NCBI GenBank assembly: GCA_965216155.1
Contig: CBDCFD010000005.1
Span: forward strand, 248,001 to 312,000
Length of the DNA: 64,000 nt
Source: CATOSP01 sp965216155
GTDB lineage: Bacteria > Chloroflexota > Dehalococcoidia > Lucifugimonadales > UBA3495
Reading direction: 5' to 3'
Below are positions 43,683 through 51,868 of the stretch, one piece after another. Position numbers and translations under genes: made by a program. The notes below the pieces were generated by a model. The model was not told the DNA's origin. It made no database searches and saw nothing but the letters and a program-made list of their open reading frames with translations. Numbering within the stretch: position 1 is the stretch's first letter; each line of letters starts with the position of its first letter.

Positions 43683-44978
43683 ATGCGTGTATTGATGATT
43701 GCGACCAACCGCCACCACCGGCTGATGAGCCGGATGGAGGCCCGGCCTCTTCCTATCGGGATGGCCTACGTAGCGGCCTACTTGGACCAGGACCGCCACC
43801 CTGTGAAGACCCTTGATCTGATGTTTTCGGACGATTATTTGGCCGACGTACAGAGCGCGGTCAATGAGTTCAAGCCCGACATGGTGGGGATCTCCCTCCG
43901 CAACCTGAGTAACCACAGCTACATTGACCCTCAGTGGGCATTGCCGATCACGAAAGAGGTGATCGACAAGATCCGTTCCATCACCAGGGCAACCATCGTG
44001 GTAGGCGGCCCAGCCTTCAGCCTGCTTCCCAGGGAATGTTTCTCCTACTTGGAGCCGGACCTCGGCATAGCCGGAGACGCGGGTGAGGCCTTCGCCGAGT
44101 TAACCAACCGGCTGGAGGTTGGCGAGCCTTCCTACTATGACCTGCCCGGTCTGGTTTGGAGTGAGGGCGGCGAGGTCGTGTACCACGGAATGCGGTGTTA
44201 CTCCGAGTTTGCCAAGCCCCCCAGATTTGAAGACCTGGACATGGCCAAGTACCGCGCGGCGGGGTTCGGCATCGGCATCCTGACCAAGCTGGGCGACTTC
44301 GCCTACCCCACCGCAGATGCGGCGGAGAGCGCCGAAGCGCGAAGCTGGCGGGTCATACGCCCCATAGAGGAAGTCGTTCACGAAGTCAAGGACATGGAAG
44401 AGCGCTTCGGGCTGAAGAAAGTGTTCTTCATCGACAACGGCTTCAACGTCCCGATTGAACACGCTAAGTCCCTTTGCCGAGCTTTGACGGAAGCCGACCT
44501 GAAGCTGCACTGGAATACGTGCCTCGCCCCCTTTAGCTGCGACGAAGAACTTGTCGGTCTGATGAAGAGCGCCGGCTGCGCCTTGGTCGTCATGGGGACT
44601 CCCAGGGGCGACGGTCACGGCGGGCACGTATTGAACGAAAGCCGTGAGCGGATGCTGGAGACCTGCAATATGTGCGACGAGGGCGGACTGCATTACACAG
44701 TCTCCCAGAGCTTCGGAGAACCCGGAGAGACCCGGGAGTCGGTGGAAGACAAGCTGGAGTTCATCCGTAGCATCAACCCGGCGATGGCCAATTTGCGCGT
44801 TGGCGCCGAGATCCAGCCCGGCTCCGCGTTGGCGGCCACGGCATTGGAAGAAGGTCTCATCACCGACGAGAGCGAGTTGATCCGGCCTACCTTCTATCTC
44901 GATGCGGCGGTCAAGGACTGGATCGTTGACTACCTGACTGAAGAAAAGGCCAAGAACCCCCGGTGGAACCTGCTGTAG
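43683..44978 (+). CDS. B12-binding/radical-SAM-like protein without cluster cysteines
   Basis: A 431-residue protein with the layout of B12-binding radical SAM enzymes: N-terminal B12-binding Rossmann domain (VLMIATNRHHRLMSRMEARP, VAAYLDQDRHPVKTLDLMFS, KPDMVGISLRNLSN, ATIVVGGPAFSLLP), then a TIM-barrel with EVVHEVKDMEERFGLKKVFF and DNGFNVPIEHAKSLCRAL. Where the CxxxCxxC [4Fe-4S] motif belongs, after GIGILTKLG, it reads DFAYPTADAAESAEARSWRV: no Cys at all. The frame is clean here. ATG at 43683 follows CGGAGG. It may be a non-radical or inactive relative. Confidence 0.85.
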   Translation: MRVLMIATNRHHRLMSRMEARPLPIGMAYVAAYLDQDRHPVKTLDLMFSDDYLADVQSAVNEFKPDMVGISLRNLSNHSYIDPQWALPITKEVIDKIRSITRATIVVGGPAFSLLPRECFSYLEPDLGIAGDAGEAFAELTNRLEVGEPSYYDLPGLVWSEGGEVVYHGMRCYSEFAKPPRFEDLDMAKYRAAGFGIGILTKLGDFAYPTADAAESAEARSWRVIRPIEEVVHEVKDMEERFGLKKVFFIDNGFNVPIEHAKSLCRALTEADLKLHWNTCLAPFSCDEELVGLMKSAGCALVVMGTPRGDGHGGHVLNESRERMLETCNMCDEGGLHYTVSQSFGEPGETRESVEDKLEFIRSINPAMANLRVGAEIQPGSALAATALEEGLITDESELIRPTFYLDAAVKDWIVDYLTEEKAKNPRWNLL

Positions 44979-45010
44979 GCTCCGGCACCAGACTTCCAAA
45001 GACTGATAGT

Positions 45011-45059
45011 GCGGTTAGGTCGGACTCAACCTGAGGTTGTGGCCTAACCGCTAGATTTT
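45011..45059 (+). terminator. Terminator after the radical-SAM-like gene
   Basis: GCGGTTAGG (45011-45019) pairs with CCTAACCGC (45043-45051); an inner stem CAACCT/AGGTTG forms within. TTTT follows at 45056-45059. Confidence 0.8.
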
Positions 45060-45107
45060 CCCCGGCGCCACTCCATTCACAGGTCACATTGCGCCCAGGG
45101 AGGAAGC

Positions 45108-46328
45108 GTGGAGAGCAACCTTAGAGGAAAATATTGCATCGCCGGCGTTGGTGAGACCGAATACAGCCGCGGCTCCGGGCGCACCACCAGGGCGCTGGGC
45201 GCGGAGGCCATCCGCAACGCAATGAATGACGCTGGTCTCAAACCCCAGGACATTGACGGGATGTTGAGCTACCACGGCGGCGACTCAACCCCCTCCACCG
45301 CCATTCAGTACGATCTTGGGCTCCGGCCCAACTTCTACATGGACTGTTCCGGCGGCGGCTCCAGCACCGAGGCCCTGGTTGGCCTGGCCATGGGAGCCAT
45401 AGAGGCCGGAATGGCGGACACTATCGCTATCTTCCGCTCCATGAACGGTTATTCTCAGATACGCATCGGCGGGACTGGTGTTCGGGCCGCCGCACCCATC
45501 GGCGGACCCGACCTGATGAAGCGGCCTTACGGGTTGATTAGCGCGGTCCAGAACTTCGCTTTCACCTTCACCCGGCACATGATGGAATACGGGGTCACTT
45601 CCGAGGACCTTGCACACATCAAAGTTGCACACAGCAACCACGCCAGCAACAACCCCAAGGCCCTCATGAAACAGCGTGTCACCGTCGATGACGTGCTCAA
45701 TTCCCGGTGGATCATCCGCCCCTGCGCCCACCTCCTCGACTGCTGCTTGGAGACAGACAACGCCACCTGCGTCATCGTGACCTCGGCTGAACGCGCCCGC
45801 GACCTCAAGCATAAACCTGTGTACATCCTCGGAGTCCAAGGCCGGGGCACCAAACCGGGCGGAGACTTCCATTACCAGCATGGCCCAATCTCCCGCGTGG
45901 CCGGTCATTACGTCGGCCCTAGGGTGTTCGAGCTTGCCGGCGTTAGCCACGACGACGTCGATGTCACGGGCTGCTACGATGCCTTCACATACACCGTGCT
46001 GCTCCAGTTCGAGGACTACGGTTGGTGCGAGAAGGGGGAGGGAAAGGACTTCGTCAAAAGCGGAGTCATCAACCTGGGGGGCAAGCGTCCGAACAACACC
46101 AGCGGTGGTCACCTGTGCGAAGGCTACACCCACGGTATGAATATGGTGATCGAAAACGTGCGGCAACTACGGGGGACCGTCGACGATTACTGTCCCCAGG
46201 CTGCTGATGGCATTCATACCTACGACTACTCCGAGGGGCATTGCCGCCAGGTACGGGACGCTGAGATCAGCATGAATATGGGATGGGGCACCCCGGCGGT
46301 GGGCAGCGCCCTCATCATGAGGAGGTGA
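45108..46328 (+). CDS. Thiolase-like protein (SCP2/lipid-transfer group)
   Basis: A 406-residue thiolase-superfamily protein: YCIAGVGETEYSRGSGRTTR, DAGLKPQDIDGMLSYHGGD, the loop YMDCSGGGSSTEALVGLAMG, NPKALMKQRVTVDDVLNSRW and the typical TGCYDAFTYTVLLQFEDYGW, followed by NTSGGHLCEGYTHGM. A Cys lies in the active loop, in contrast to the thiolase-like protein at 8860. GTG start. The DUF35 gene follows by 4 bases, so the two form one complex, reversed in order relative to the first pair. Substrate unknown. Confidence 0.9.
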   Translation: MESNLRGKYCIAGVGETEYSRGSGRTTRALGAEAIRNAMNDAGLKPQDIDGMLSYHGGDSTPSTAIQYDLGLRPNFYMDCSGGGSSTEALVGLAMGAIEAGMADTIAIFRSMNGYSQIRIGGTGVRAAAPIGGPDLMKRPYGLISAVQNFAFTFTRHMMEYGVTSEDLAHIKVAHSNHASNNPKALMKQRVTVDDVLNSRWIIRPCAHLLDCCLETDNATCVIVTSAERARDLKHKPVYILGVQGRGTKPGGDFHYQHGPISRVAGHYVGPRVFELAGVSHDDVDVTGCYDAFTYTVLLQFEDYGWCEKGEGKDFVKSGVINLGGKRPNNTSGGHLCEGYTHGMNMVIENVRQLRGTVDDYCPQAADGIHTYDYSEGHCRQVRDAEISMNMGWGTPAVGSALIMRR

Positions 46329-46332
46329 ACCG

Positions 46333-46836
46333 ATGCCCACCTATGAGTACCGGGGACAACTCATAAACGTCTCAGATGCCGACAGCGAGTATCGAGGTTA
46401 CTTCGAGGCTGCCAGCGAACACCGCTTGGTGGTCAAGAGGTGCTCCGACTGCGGCCTGCTAAGGGGTGAGCCGGGTCCCGGCTGCCCTTGGTGCACTTCG
46501 CTCCGGTGGGAGTGGCAGGACGTGAGCGGCAAGGGGACGATCTACAGTTATCAGATCGTGGCCCACACCGTGGTCCCGAGCTTCCGCGACTGGGCGCCGT
46601 TCCCGATAGTGCTCGTTGAGCTGGATGAGCAGAGAGGACACCCGGACCCTGGGGATGGCCTGCGCATTACTGCCAACCTGGTAGACTCCGGAATGAACCC
46701 CGAGCTAGAGGAAAACGTTGCCATTGGGAAGCGCGTCGAAGCGGTGTTTTTGGATGGCGAAGATGGGTTCAGCCTGCCGCAGTTCAGACTGAGCGGCGAA
46801 CCGCCGCAGGGCACGGTCTGGAGACACCGAACATAG
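46333..46836 (+). CDS. DUF35 (zinc ribbon + OB-fold) protein
   Basis: A 167-residue DUF35 protein: zinc ribbon CSDC and CPWC in LVVKRCSDCGLLRGEPGPGC, then the OB-fold (VSGKGTIYSYQIVAHTVVPS, PIVLVELDEQRGH, GLRITANLVDSG, GKRVEAVFLDGE). It starts 4 bases after the thiolase-like gene, with the ribosome site (AGGAGG) inside the end of that gene. Partner subunit of the thiolase-like protein by context and family precedent. Confidence 0.92.
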   Translation: MPTYEYRGQLINVSDADSEYRGYFEAASEHRLVVKRCSDCGLLRGEPGPGCPWCTSLRWEWQDVSGKGTIYSYQIVAHTVVPSFRDWAPFPIVLVELDEQRGHPDPGDGLRITANLVDSGMNPELEENVAIGKRVEAVFLDGEDGFSLPQFRLSGEPPQGTVWRHRT

Positions 46837-46884
46837 GGCTTCTCAGGCCGGGAAGGGACCACAAAAAGAATTGGAGGACTGTTC

Positions 46885-47238
46885 TTGCCCAAGCTGATTA
46901 GTTTCGATATCGATGGGACCCTGGAGGTCGGAGACCCTCCTGGGAGCATTACGATGGACATGGTGCGTAAGGTCAAGAAGTTGGGGTACGTGATCGGCAG
47001 CGCATCCGACCGTACCGTCTCCAACCAACAACAAATCTGGGATGCGAGCCAGATCACCGTCGATTTCATAGTCTTGAAGCACGATATTGGCATTGTCCGC
47101 GAGAAATTCGAGGCGGACCGATATTACCATATCGGCGACACCGACATGGACCAATTCTACTCGGAGCGGGCGGGCTTCCAGTTCCTCCACGTGGATGTCG
47201 GGACACTGAGATTCCTGGGCGAAGAGCCGGACTTCTAG
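46885..47238 (+). CDS. Small HAD-superfamily hydrolase
   Basis: A 117-residue HAD-fold protein. Motif I is ISFDIDGTLEVGDPPG with the nucleophile and acid Asp pair, motif II SASDRTVSNQQQIW, and motif IV HIGDTDMDQFYSERAGFQF with GDxxxD. No cap domain, so a large substrate or protein substrate is possible. TTG start at 46885 behind TTGGAGGA. It stands alone between the DUF35 gene and the convergent DUF1385 gene. Likely a phosphatase; substrate unknown. Confidence 0.85.
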   Translation: MPKLISFDIDGTLEVGDPPGSITMDMVRKVKKLGYVIGSASDRTVSNQQQIWDASQITVDFIVLKHDIGIVREKFEADRYYHIGDTDMDQFYSERAGFQFLHVDVGTLRFLGEEPDF

Positions 47239-47265
47239 GGACTGTTCAAGTCACTGGAAATCCGT

Positions 47266-48279
47266 TTACCCTGACGCTGGAACACTAACCTCACCGTCTC
47301 CCGCCGCTCCGGCCCCAGTTTCGCCAGGGGAGTCCTCTACGGCCTCATCGCCGGGCACGCGCTTCGAAGATATCGACAGCGGGTTGTACGCTCGGCCTTC
47401 GTCTGCGGCGATGGCAGATTCCATCGCCGTGATTGCCACTTCTATCTGAGCGTCGTCGGGTTGGCGCGTAGTAAGGCGTTGGAGCAACAAGCCGGGGCGG
47501 GCCAACTGCTTCCCAATCCAGGCCTGCTGATGGGTGCCGCTGAACCGGATGATTTCGTAACTAATCCCCGCGATCACCGGTATCAGGGCGATCCTGGAGA
47601 TTATCCGCCATTCCAGGGGTGGTCTCTGCAGGAAGGCGAACACGATGATCGACACCAGCATCACGGTGAGGAGGAACGCTGTGCCGCACCGCGGATGAGG
47701 AGTTCCGAATTTGCGGACGTTGGCGATCTCCAGCGGCAGCCCGGCTTCGTAGGTATGCACCGCCATATGCTCCGCGCCGTGGTAGGCGTAGACTCGCTTG
47801 ATGTCGCCAGAGATACCGATTCCCCAGATATAGGCCACTAGGATCGACAGACGCAGAAGCCCTTCCAGCGCGTTGCTGGCCAGGTCCGAAGATATCATGG
47901 GGTCCAGGAACCGGACCAAGAAAAGGGGAAGCAGGAAAAATATGGCGACCCCCAAGACCAAGGAGACCGCAAGCGTCCCCGCCATCGCCCAACCGGGTAT
48001 CTCTTCTTGAGTCTCGTCTCTTTGATCGACGGCGGCAAGGTTGGCTGACCGCTGCAGGGCCTTGACTCCCAGTGTTAGCGACTCGGCCAATACCAACACG
48101 CCACGAAGAAGCGGAACTCTGCGGATGGGTCCCGTAGACCAGGAACTCAGACGTTCCTGGTGTTGGTGGATGGAGCCGTCGGGCCGCCGCACGGCGAGAC
48201 TGAAGTGGGTGCGGCCCCGGATCATTACACCTTCAATGACCGCTTGGCCACCGTAGGTGAATCTACGCTGGTTTTCCAA
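47266..48279 (-). CDS. DUF1385 membrane protein
   Basis: A 337-residue DUF1385 protein: GGQAVIEGVMIRGRTHFSLA at the start, RRVPLLRGVLVLAESLTLGV, two or more membrane segments (AGTLAVSLVLGVAIFFLLPL; FLLTVMLVSIIVFAFL) and the motif RVYAYHGAEHMAVHTYEAG with HPRCGTAF. His and Cys in these motifs suggest metal or thiol chemistry; function is unknown. Follows rpmE, as DUF1385 genes often do in this and other phyla. The C-terminal 70 residues are acidic and probably disordered. Confidence 0.93.
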   Translation of the reverse strand: MENQRRFTYGGQAVIEGVMIRGRTHFSLAVRRPDGSIHQHQERLSSWSTGPIRRVPLLRGVLVLAESLTLGVKALQRSANLAAVDQRDETQEEIPGWAMAGTLAVSLVLGVAIFFLLPLFLVRFLDPMISSDLASNALEGLLRLSILVAYIWGIGISGDIKRVYAYHGAEHMAVHTYEAGLPLEIANVRKFGTPHPRCGTAFLLTVMLVSIIVFAFLQRPPLEWRIISRIALIPVIAGISYEIIRFSGTHQQAWIGKQLARPGLLLQRLTTRQPDDAQIEVAITAMESAIAADEGRAYNPLSISSKRVPGDEAVEDSPGETGAGAAGDGEVSVPASG

Positions 48280-48318
48280 ATACGTTTCCGCGAATTATCG
48301 GGGGGGGGGAGCGGACGA

Positions 48319-48519
48319 TTACTGGAGGTTGTAGCGCCGGCGCATCCGTTCGATGCGTCCCTGCGTATCCACGATGCGCTGCTCACCGGTGTAGAAGGGG
48401 TGGCACTTGCTGCAGACTTCGACGCGCATTGCGGGCTTGGTGGCTCCCGTGTGGAACACGTTGCCGCATGAGCATGTAACTACAGAGTGATAGAAAGTGG
48501 GGTGGGTGTCTGTCTTCAT
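48319..48519 (-). CDS. rpmE: 50S ribosomal protein L31
   Basis: A 66-residue L31 of the zinc-binding (C+) type: THPTFYHSVVTCSCGNVFHT, VEVCSKCHPFYTGEQRIVDT and the basic end RIERMRRRYNLQ. The CxC and CxxC pairs bind zinc. A run of nine G (48301-48309) separates it from DUF1385. It follows rpmA by 16 bases. Confidence 0.96.
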   Translation of the reverse strand: MKTDTHPTFYHSVVTCSCGNVFHTGATKPAMRVEVCSKCHPFYTGEQRIVDTQGRIERMRRRYNLQ

Positions 48520-48535
48520 AATCTTCTCGCCGCTA

Positions 48536-48790
48536 CTAGATCGGGTAGACGCTGACGCGGCGTCTGCCCTTGGCGGCCCATTCGAACGTTACTTTTCCGT
48601 CGACCTTGGCAAACAGCGTGTGATCGCGGCCCAGACCCACATTGGTTCCGGGGCGGATGCGAGTACCCCTCTGGCGGATCAGGATTGAGCCGCTGGTGAC
48701 CTGTTCGCCCCCGTATCGCTTCACTCCCAATCGCTTGGCGTTACTGTCCCTGCCGTTGTTGGTGCTGCCGCCAGCCTTCTTGTGGGCCAT
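48536..48790 (-). CDS. rpmA: 50S ribosomal protein L27
   Basis: An 84-residue L27: MAHKKAGGSTNNGRDSNAKR, LGVKRYGGEQVTSGSILIRQ, GTRIRPGTNVGLGRDHTLFA. The N-terminal tail reaches into the peptidyl-transferase centre; no cleavable N-terminal extension is present. Second gene of the rplU-rpmA-rpmE group. Confidence 0.97.
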   Translation of the reverse strand: MAHKKAGGSTNNGRDSNAKRLGVKRYGGEQVTSGSILIRQRGTRIRPGTNVGLGRDHTLFAKVDGKVTFEWAAKGRRRVSVYPI

Positions 48791-48859
48791 TCCCGTTGTC
48801 TCCTTCGGGGCTTGAGAATTACCCAGCCCCGCTCCGGCGTGGTCTTTATCCGGGGTTAC

Positions 48860-49177
48860 TTAACCCTGCCGGATCTCCTCAATGGTCAATCGTGTGTAAC
48901 TCTGCCGGTGGCTCTTCTTTCTGCGGTACCGAGTCTTGGCCTTGTACTTGAATACTATGAGCTTCTTGTCTCGGTAATGGGACTTCACTTGAGCCAACAC
49001 GCTGGCCCCTGGAACGTACGGAGACCCGAACGTGACCTCGCCCTCGTCGGAAACGGCTAAGACGTTACCGAATTCTGCCACCGAACCAACAGGTACGGGA
49101 AGCTTTTCCACGTCCAAAGTGTCCCCGGGCCGGACGCGATATTGTTTGCCACCTGTCTTAATTACAGCGTAATCCAT
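48860..49177 (-). CDS. rplU: 50S ribosomal protein L21
   Basis: A 105-residue L21: MDYAVIKTGGKQYRVRPGDT, LDVEKLPV, VTFGSPYVPGASVLAQV and KYKAKTRYRRKKSHRQSYTR. First gene of the rplU-rpmA-rpmE-DUF1385 unit, with a promoter 19 bases upstream, giving a very short leader with GGGAG. Confidence 0.97.
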   Translation of the reverse strand: MDYAVIKTGGKQYRVRPGDTLDVEKLPVPVGSVAEFGNVLAVSDEGEVTFGSPYVPGASVLAQVKSHYRDKKLIVFKYKAKTRYRRKKSHRQSYTRLTIEEIRQG

Positions 49178-49195
49178 TTGAACTCCCGGCGATAG

Positions 49196-49224
49196 ATGGT
49201 AAAGTAAAGGCGGGATTGTGTCAA
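49196..49224 (-). promoter_or_regulatory. Promoter of rplU-rpmA-rpmE
   Basis: On the minus strand: TTGACA (49219-49224), 17-base spacer, TACCAT (49196-49201). Predicted leader is only about 12 bases. Confidence 0.6.
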
Positions 49225-49331
49225 GCGTTCCAATCTCCCGAAGAGGGAGTCACCGCCAAGTTGGAGTTGACCCTAATGGGGAAGGCAAAGGCTGCCGGGG
49301 GTAGACTTTTCGCGATCAGGGACTCCGTAAT

Positions 49332-50969
49332 ATGACTGTCATTTCCGGCGACGACATAAAAGAGGCGTTCGCTTCCGGCGCCCGCTTCCTCGAAATGTAC
49401 AGGGAGACGGTAAATGCCCTGAACGTGTTTCCGGTCCCCGACGGGGATACGGGCACGAACATGCTCCTGACCGTGCGGGCGGCGCTAGAGCGTTGTTCAC
49501 AAGAGACTTTCGCCACGGTCGGGGAAGCCATCGGCGCCCTGGCCGATGGCGCGTTCTGGGGCGCCCGGGGCAACGGTGGAGTCATATTGTCCCAGTTCTT
49601 CCGAGGGTTTGCCGAGGGCTCCAAGGACTTAAATTCCTACTCCGGGGCAGACCTGGCGCGGGCCCTCTCGCGCGCCAAGGACGCCGCGTACCGAGCAGTC
49701 GGCCAGCCGGTGGAAGGCACGATGCTCACCGTGGTCCGCTCCTTGTCGGAATGCGCCGACCGGCTCTTGGAGCAGGATGCGGGGCGGGATGCGAGGGATC
49801 TCTGGTCGGCGGCCTTTACGGCGGGCCGGGATACCCTGTCCCGCACTCCGGAGATGTTGCCGGTCCTTCGGGAAGCTGGGGTCGTGGACGCAGGCGGCAT
49901 GGGAATATTGGTCCTTTGGGGTGGTGCGTTGTGTCACCTCACCGGGATGGGGGAGGAGGAACTTCGCGCCGCTCTGGACATCGGCTACGTGGCGGATTCA
50001 CCCACGGGCCAGGATGCGATGGACCGCGCTTTCCTGGAGGCCATCGAGGAAGTCCAGTGGGGGTATTGCACCCAGTTCATCATCGCGGGAGAGGAGCTTT
50101 CACCAGATGCGATTCGCCAACGGTTGAGCGAGATGTACGAGTCGGCGGTGATAGTCGGAGACAGCAGGAATGTCAGGGTGCACCTCCATGCCCTGGACCC
50201 CGGCCCTCCTTTAAGCTACGGGGCGTCTATTGGGCAACTCTCCCATATCGAAATTCAGAATATGACCGAGCAAAACATCGAGTTCGTCTCCGGACACCGG
50301 GAGGCCCAACCGCCCACCCAATTGGCAGTCGTAGCGGTGGTGGCCGGCGATGGTCTCGGCCAGCTTTTCCGTGAAACCGGTTGCTCGGTGGTGGTCAGCG
50401 GCGGTCAGACCATGAATCCCAGTGTCGGTGAGCTTCTGGACGCGGTCCAGGCCGCCAATGCCGAGCACACGATCATTCTGCCCAACAACAAAAACATCGT
50501 CGTCTCCGCCGAGCAGGCGTGTGCCGGCAAGCCGGACTTGCACGTCATCCCTTCAACGACAATCCCCCAGGGCGTTGCCGCCCTGTTGACGTTCAATCCT
50601 GAAGATTCGCTCGATGCTAACCTCAGCGCCATGCGGGGCGCACTGCACGGGGTGACCACTATCGAAGTGACCAGGGCGGTGCGCGACTCGACGGTTGGCG
50701 GAGTCGTGGTTGCGGTGGGCCAGTATATCGGCCTTGTGGACGGAGACCTGGACGTGGCCGATGGGTCGCCGGAAGGGGCGTTGCGACAATCGCTAGAAAC
50801 GGCTGGTCTGTCTTCGGACCATGTTGTCACCCTGTACCTGGGTGAGGACGCAGTCCAGGAGGACGCGGGGGCGCTGGCCAGTCTGTTGGAATCCGAATTC
50901 CCAGGGATCCAGATCGACCTGGTATATGGCGGCCAACCCCATTACCATTACCTGGCCTCAGTGGAGTAG
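49332..50969 (+). CDS. fakA: DAK2-domain kinase-like protein (FakA/YloV family)
   Basis: A 545-residue protein of the FakA family: N-terminal DhaL-type ATP-binding domain (NALNVFPVPDGDTGTNMLLT, with the metal-binding DGDTGTN, and GARGNGGVILSQFFRGFA), a middle domain (CTQFIIAGEELSPDAIRQRL) and a C-terminal domain (GQTMNPSVGELLDAVQAANA, ILPNNKNIVVSAEQA). FakA phosphorylates fatty acids held by DegV-type FakB. The DegV gene follows by 49 bases, which supports this role. ATG at 49332. Confidence 0.92.
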   Translation: MTVISGDDIKEAFASGARFLEMYRETVNALNVFPVPDGDTGTNMLLTVRAALERCSQETFATVGEAIGALADGAFWGARGNGGVILSQFFRGFAEGSKDLNSYSGADLARALSRAKDAAYRAVGQPVEGTMLTVVRSLSECADRLLEQDAGRDARDLWSAAFTAGRDTLSRTPEMLPVLREAGVVDAGGMGILVLWGGALCHLTGMGEEELRAALDIGYVADSPTGQDAMDRAFLEAIEEVQWGYCTQFIIAGEELSPDAIRQRLSEMYESAVIVGDSRNVRVHLHALDPGPPLSYGASIGQLSHIEIQNMTEQNIEFVSGHREAQPPTQLAVVAVVAGDGLGQLFRETGCSVVVSGGQTMNPSVGELLDAVQAANAEHTIILPNNKNIVVSAEQACAGKPDLHVIPSTTIPQGVAALLTFNPEDSLDANLSAMRGALHGVTTIEVTRAVRDSTVGGVVVAVGQYIGLVDGDLDVADGSPEGALRQSLETAGLSSDHVVTLYLGEDAVQEDAGALASLLESEFPGIQIDLVYGGQPHYHYLASVE

Positions 50970-51018
50970 CCCCGTGCCGAAGACGTTCCGAATATCTGAG
51001 ATGGACGACTGATATACT

Positions 51019-51852
51019 ATGGCGATAAAGATAGTTACCGATAGCGCCGCTGACCTGCCTCCAGACCTAGCCCGCGAGTTGGACATCACCGTCGTTCCAT
51101 GCAACGTCGTGTTGGAGGATGTCAACTACAAAGACGGGGTTGACCTTGGCCCAGACGAGTTTTACCGCCGGTTGGTCTCCGATCCCCGATTGCCAACCAC
51201 TTCCCAACCCTCGGTGGCCGACTTTCAGTCTGTCTACGAAGAATTGGCCGATCAGGGGCATAGTATTATCTCGCTCCACGTTTCCGGCAAGCTCAGCGGC
51301 ACCATGAACTCGGCGGAGCAGGGCCGGAGCTTGTTGGAAGCCGCCGACATCCGGGTAATCGACTCCGGTCTGGCGTCCATTGCCCTGAGCCTGGTGGTCC
51401 TGGGCGCCGCGGAAATTGTCAAGGGCATGGACTCCGTGGAAGACGCGGTCGGCCAGATACGCGGCGGACTGTCAAAGACTCATTGCTTTTTCCTCGTGGA
51501 TACGTTGGAATATCTGCAAAAAGGTGGACGAATCGGCAAGGCGCAGGCGTTCCTGGGAGGCGTGCTCAGCGTGAAGCCAATCCTCGGCATGAAGGACGGA
51601 GAGGTTCATCCTGTCGAACGCCCGCGGTCCCGCCCGCGGGGGATTCGGCGGTTGCGCGAACTGGCCTTGCAGATGGCGCCGGTAAGCCAATTGGGGGTAA
51701 TCTACAGCACCGACAGGCAAATGGCGGACGATCTCCGGCAGGGCTTGGGCGATATGCTGCCGGTGGACCAGATAATCACCGCCCGGTTCGGTTCGTCTGT
51801 CGGGACCTACGTCGGCCCCAACGCTGTGGGCCTGGCGCTGACCCAAGCCTGA
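51019..51852 (+). CDS. DegV-family fatty-acid-binding protein (FakB-like)
   Basis: A 277-residue DegV protein: IVTDSAADLPPDLARELDIT, LPTTSQPSVADFQSVYEELA (the TSQPS lipid-binding motif), LHVSGKLSGTMNSAEQG, FLVDTLEYLQKGGRIGKAQA and SVKPILGMKDGEVHPVERPR. FakB proteins hold a fatty acid for phosphorylation by FakA, encoded directly upstream. Co-transcribed with recG downstream (16-base gap). Confidence 0.94.
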   Translation: MAIKIVTDSAADLPPDLARELDITVVPCNVVLEDVNYKDGVDLGPDEFYRRLVSDPRLPTTSQPSVADFQSVYEELADQGHSIISLHVSGKLSGTMNSAEQGRSLLEAADIRVIDSGLASIALSLVVLGAAEIVKGMDSVEDAVGQIRGGLSKTHCFFLVDTLEYLQKGGRIGKAQAFLGGVLSVKPILGMKDGEVHPVERPRSRPRGIRRLRELALQMAPVSQLGVIYSTDRQMADDLRQGLGDMLPVDQIITARFGSSVGTYVGPNAVGLALTQA

Positions 51853-51868
51853 CCGCCGGTATGTTTTC

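Noticed and set aside
48301..48309. G9 run as a phase-variable switch for DUF1385 or rpmE
   Set aside because: It lies between the two genes, outside both coding regions, and no frame depends on its length.
51006..51021. TGATATACT directly before the DegV ATG as a promoter
   Set aside because: It matches an extended -10, but the start codon follows at once, so the transcript would begin inside the gene.
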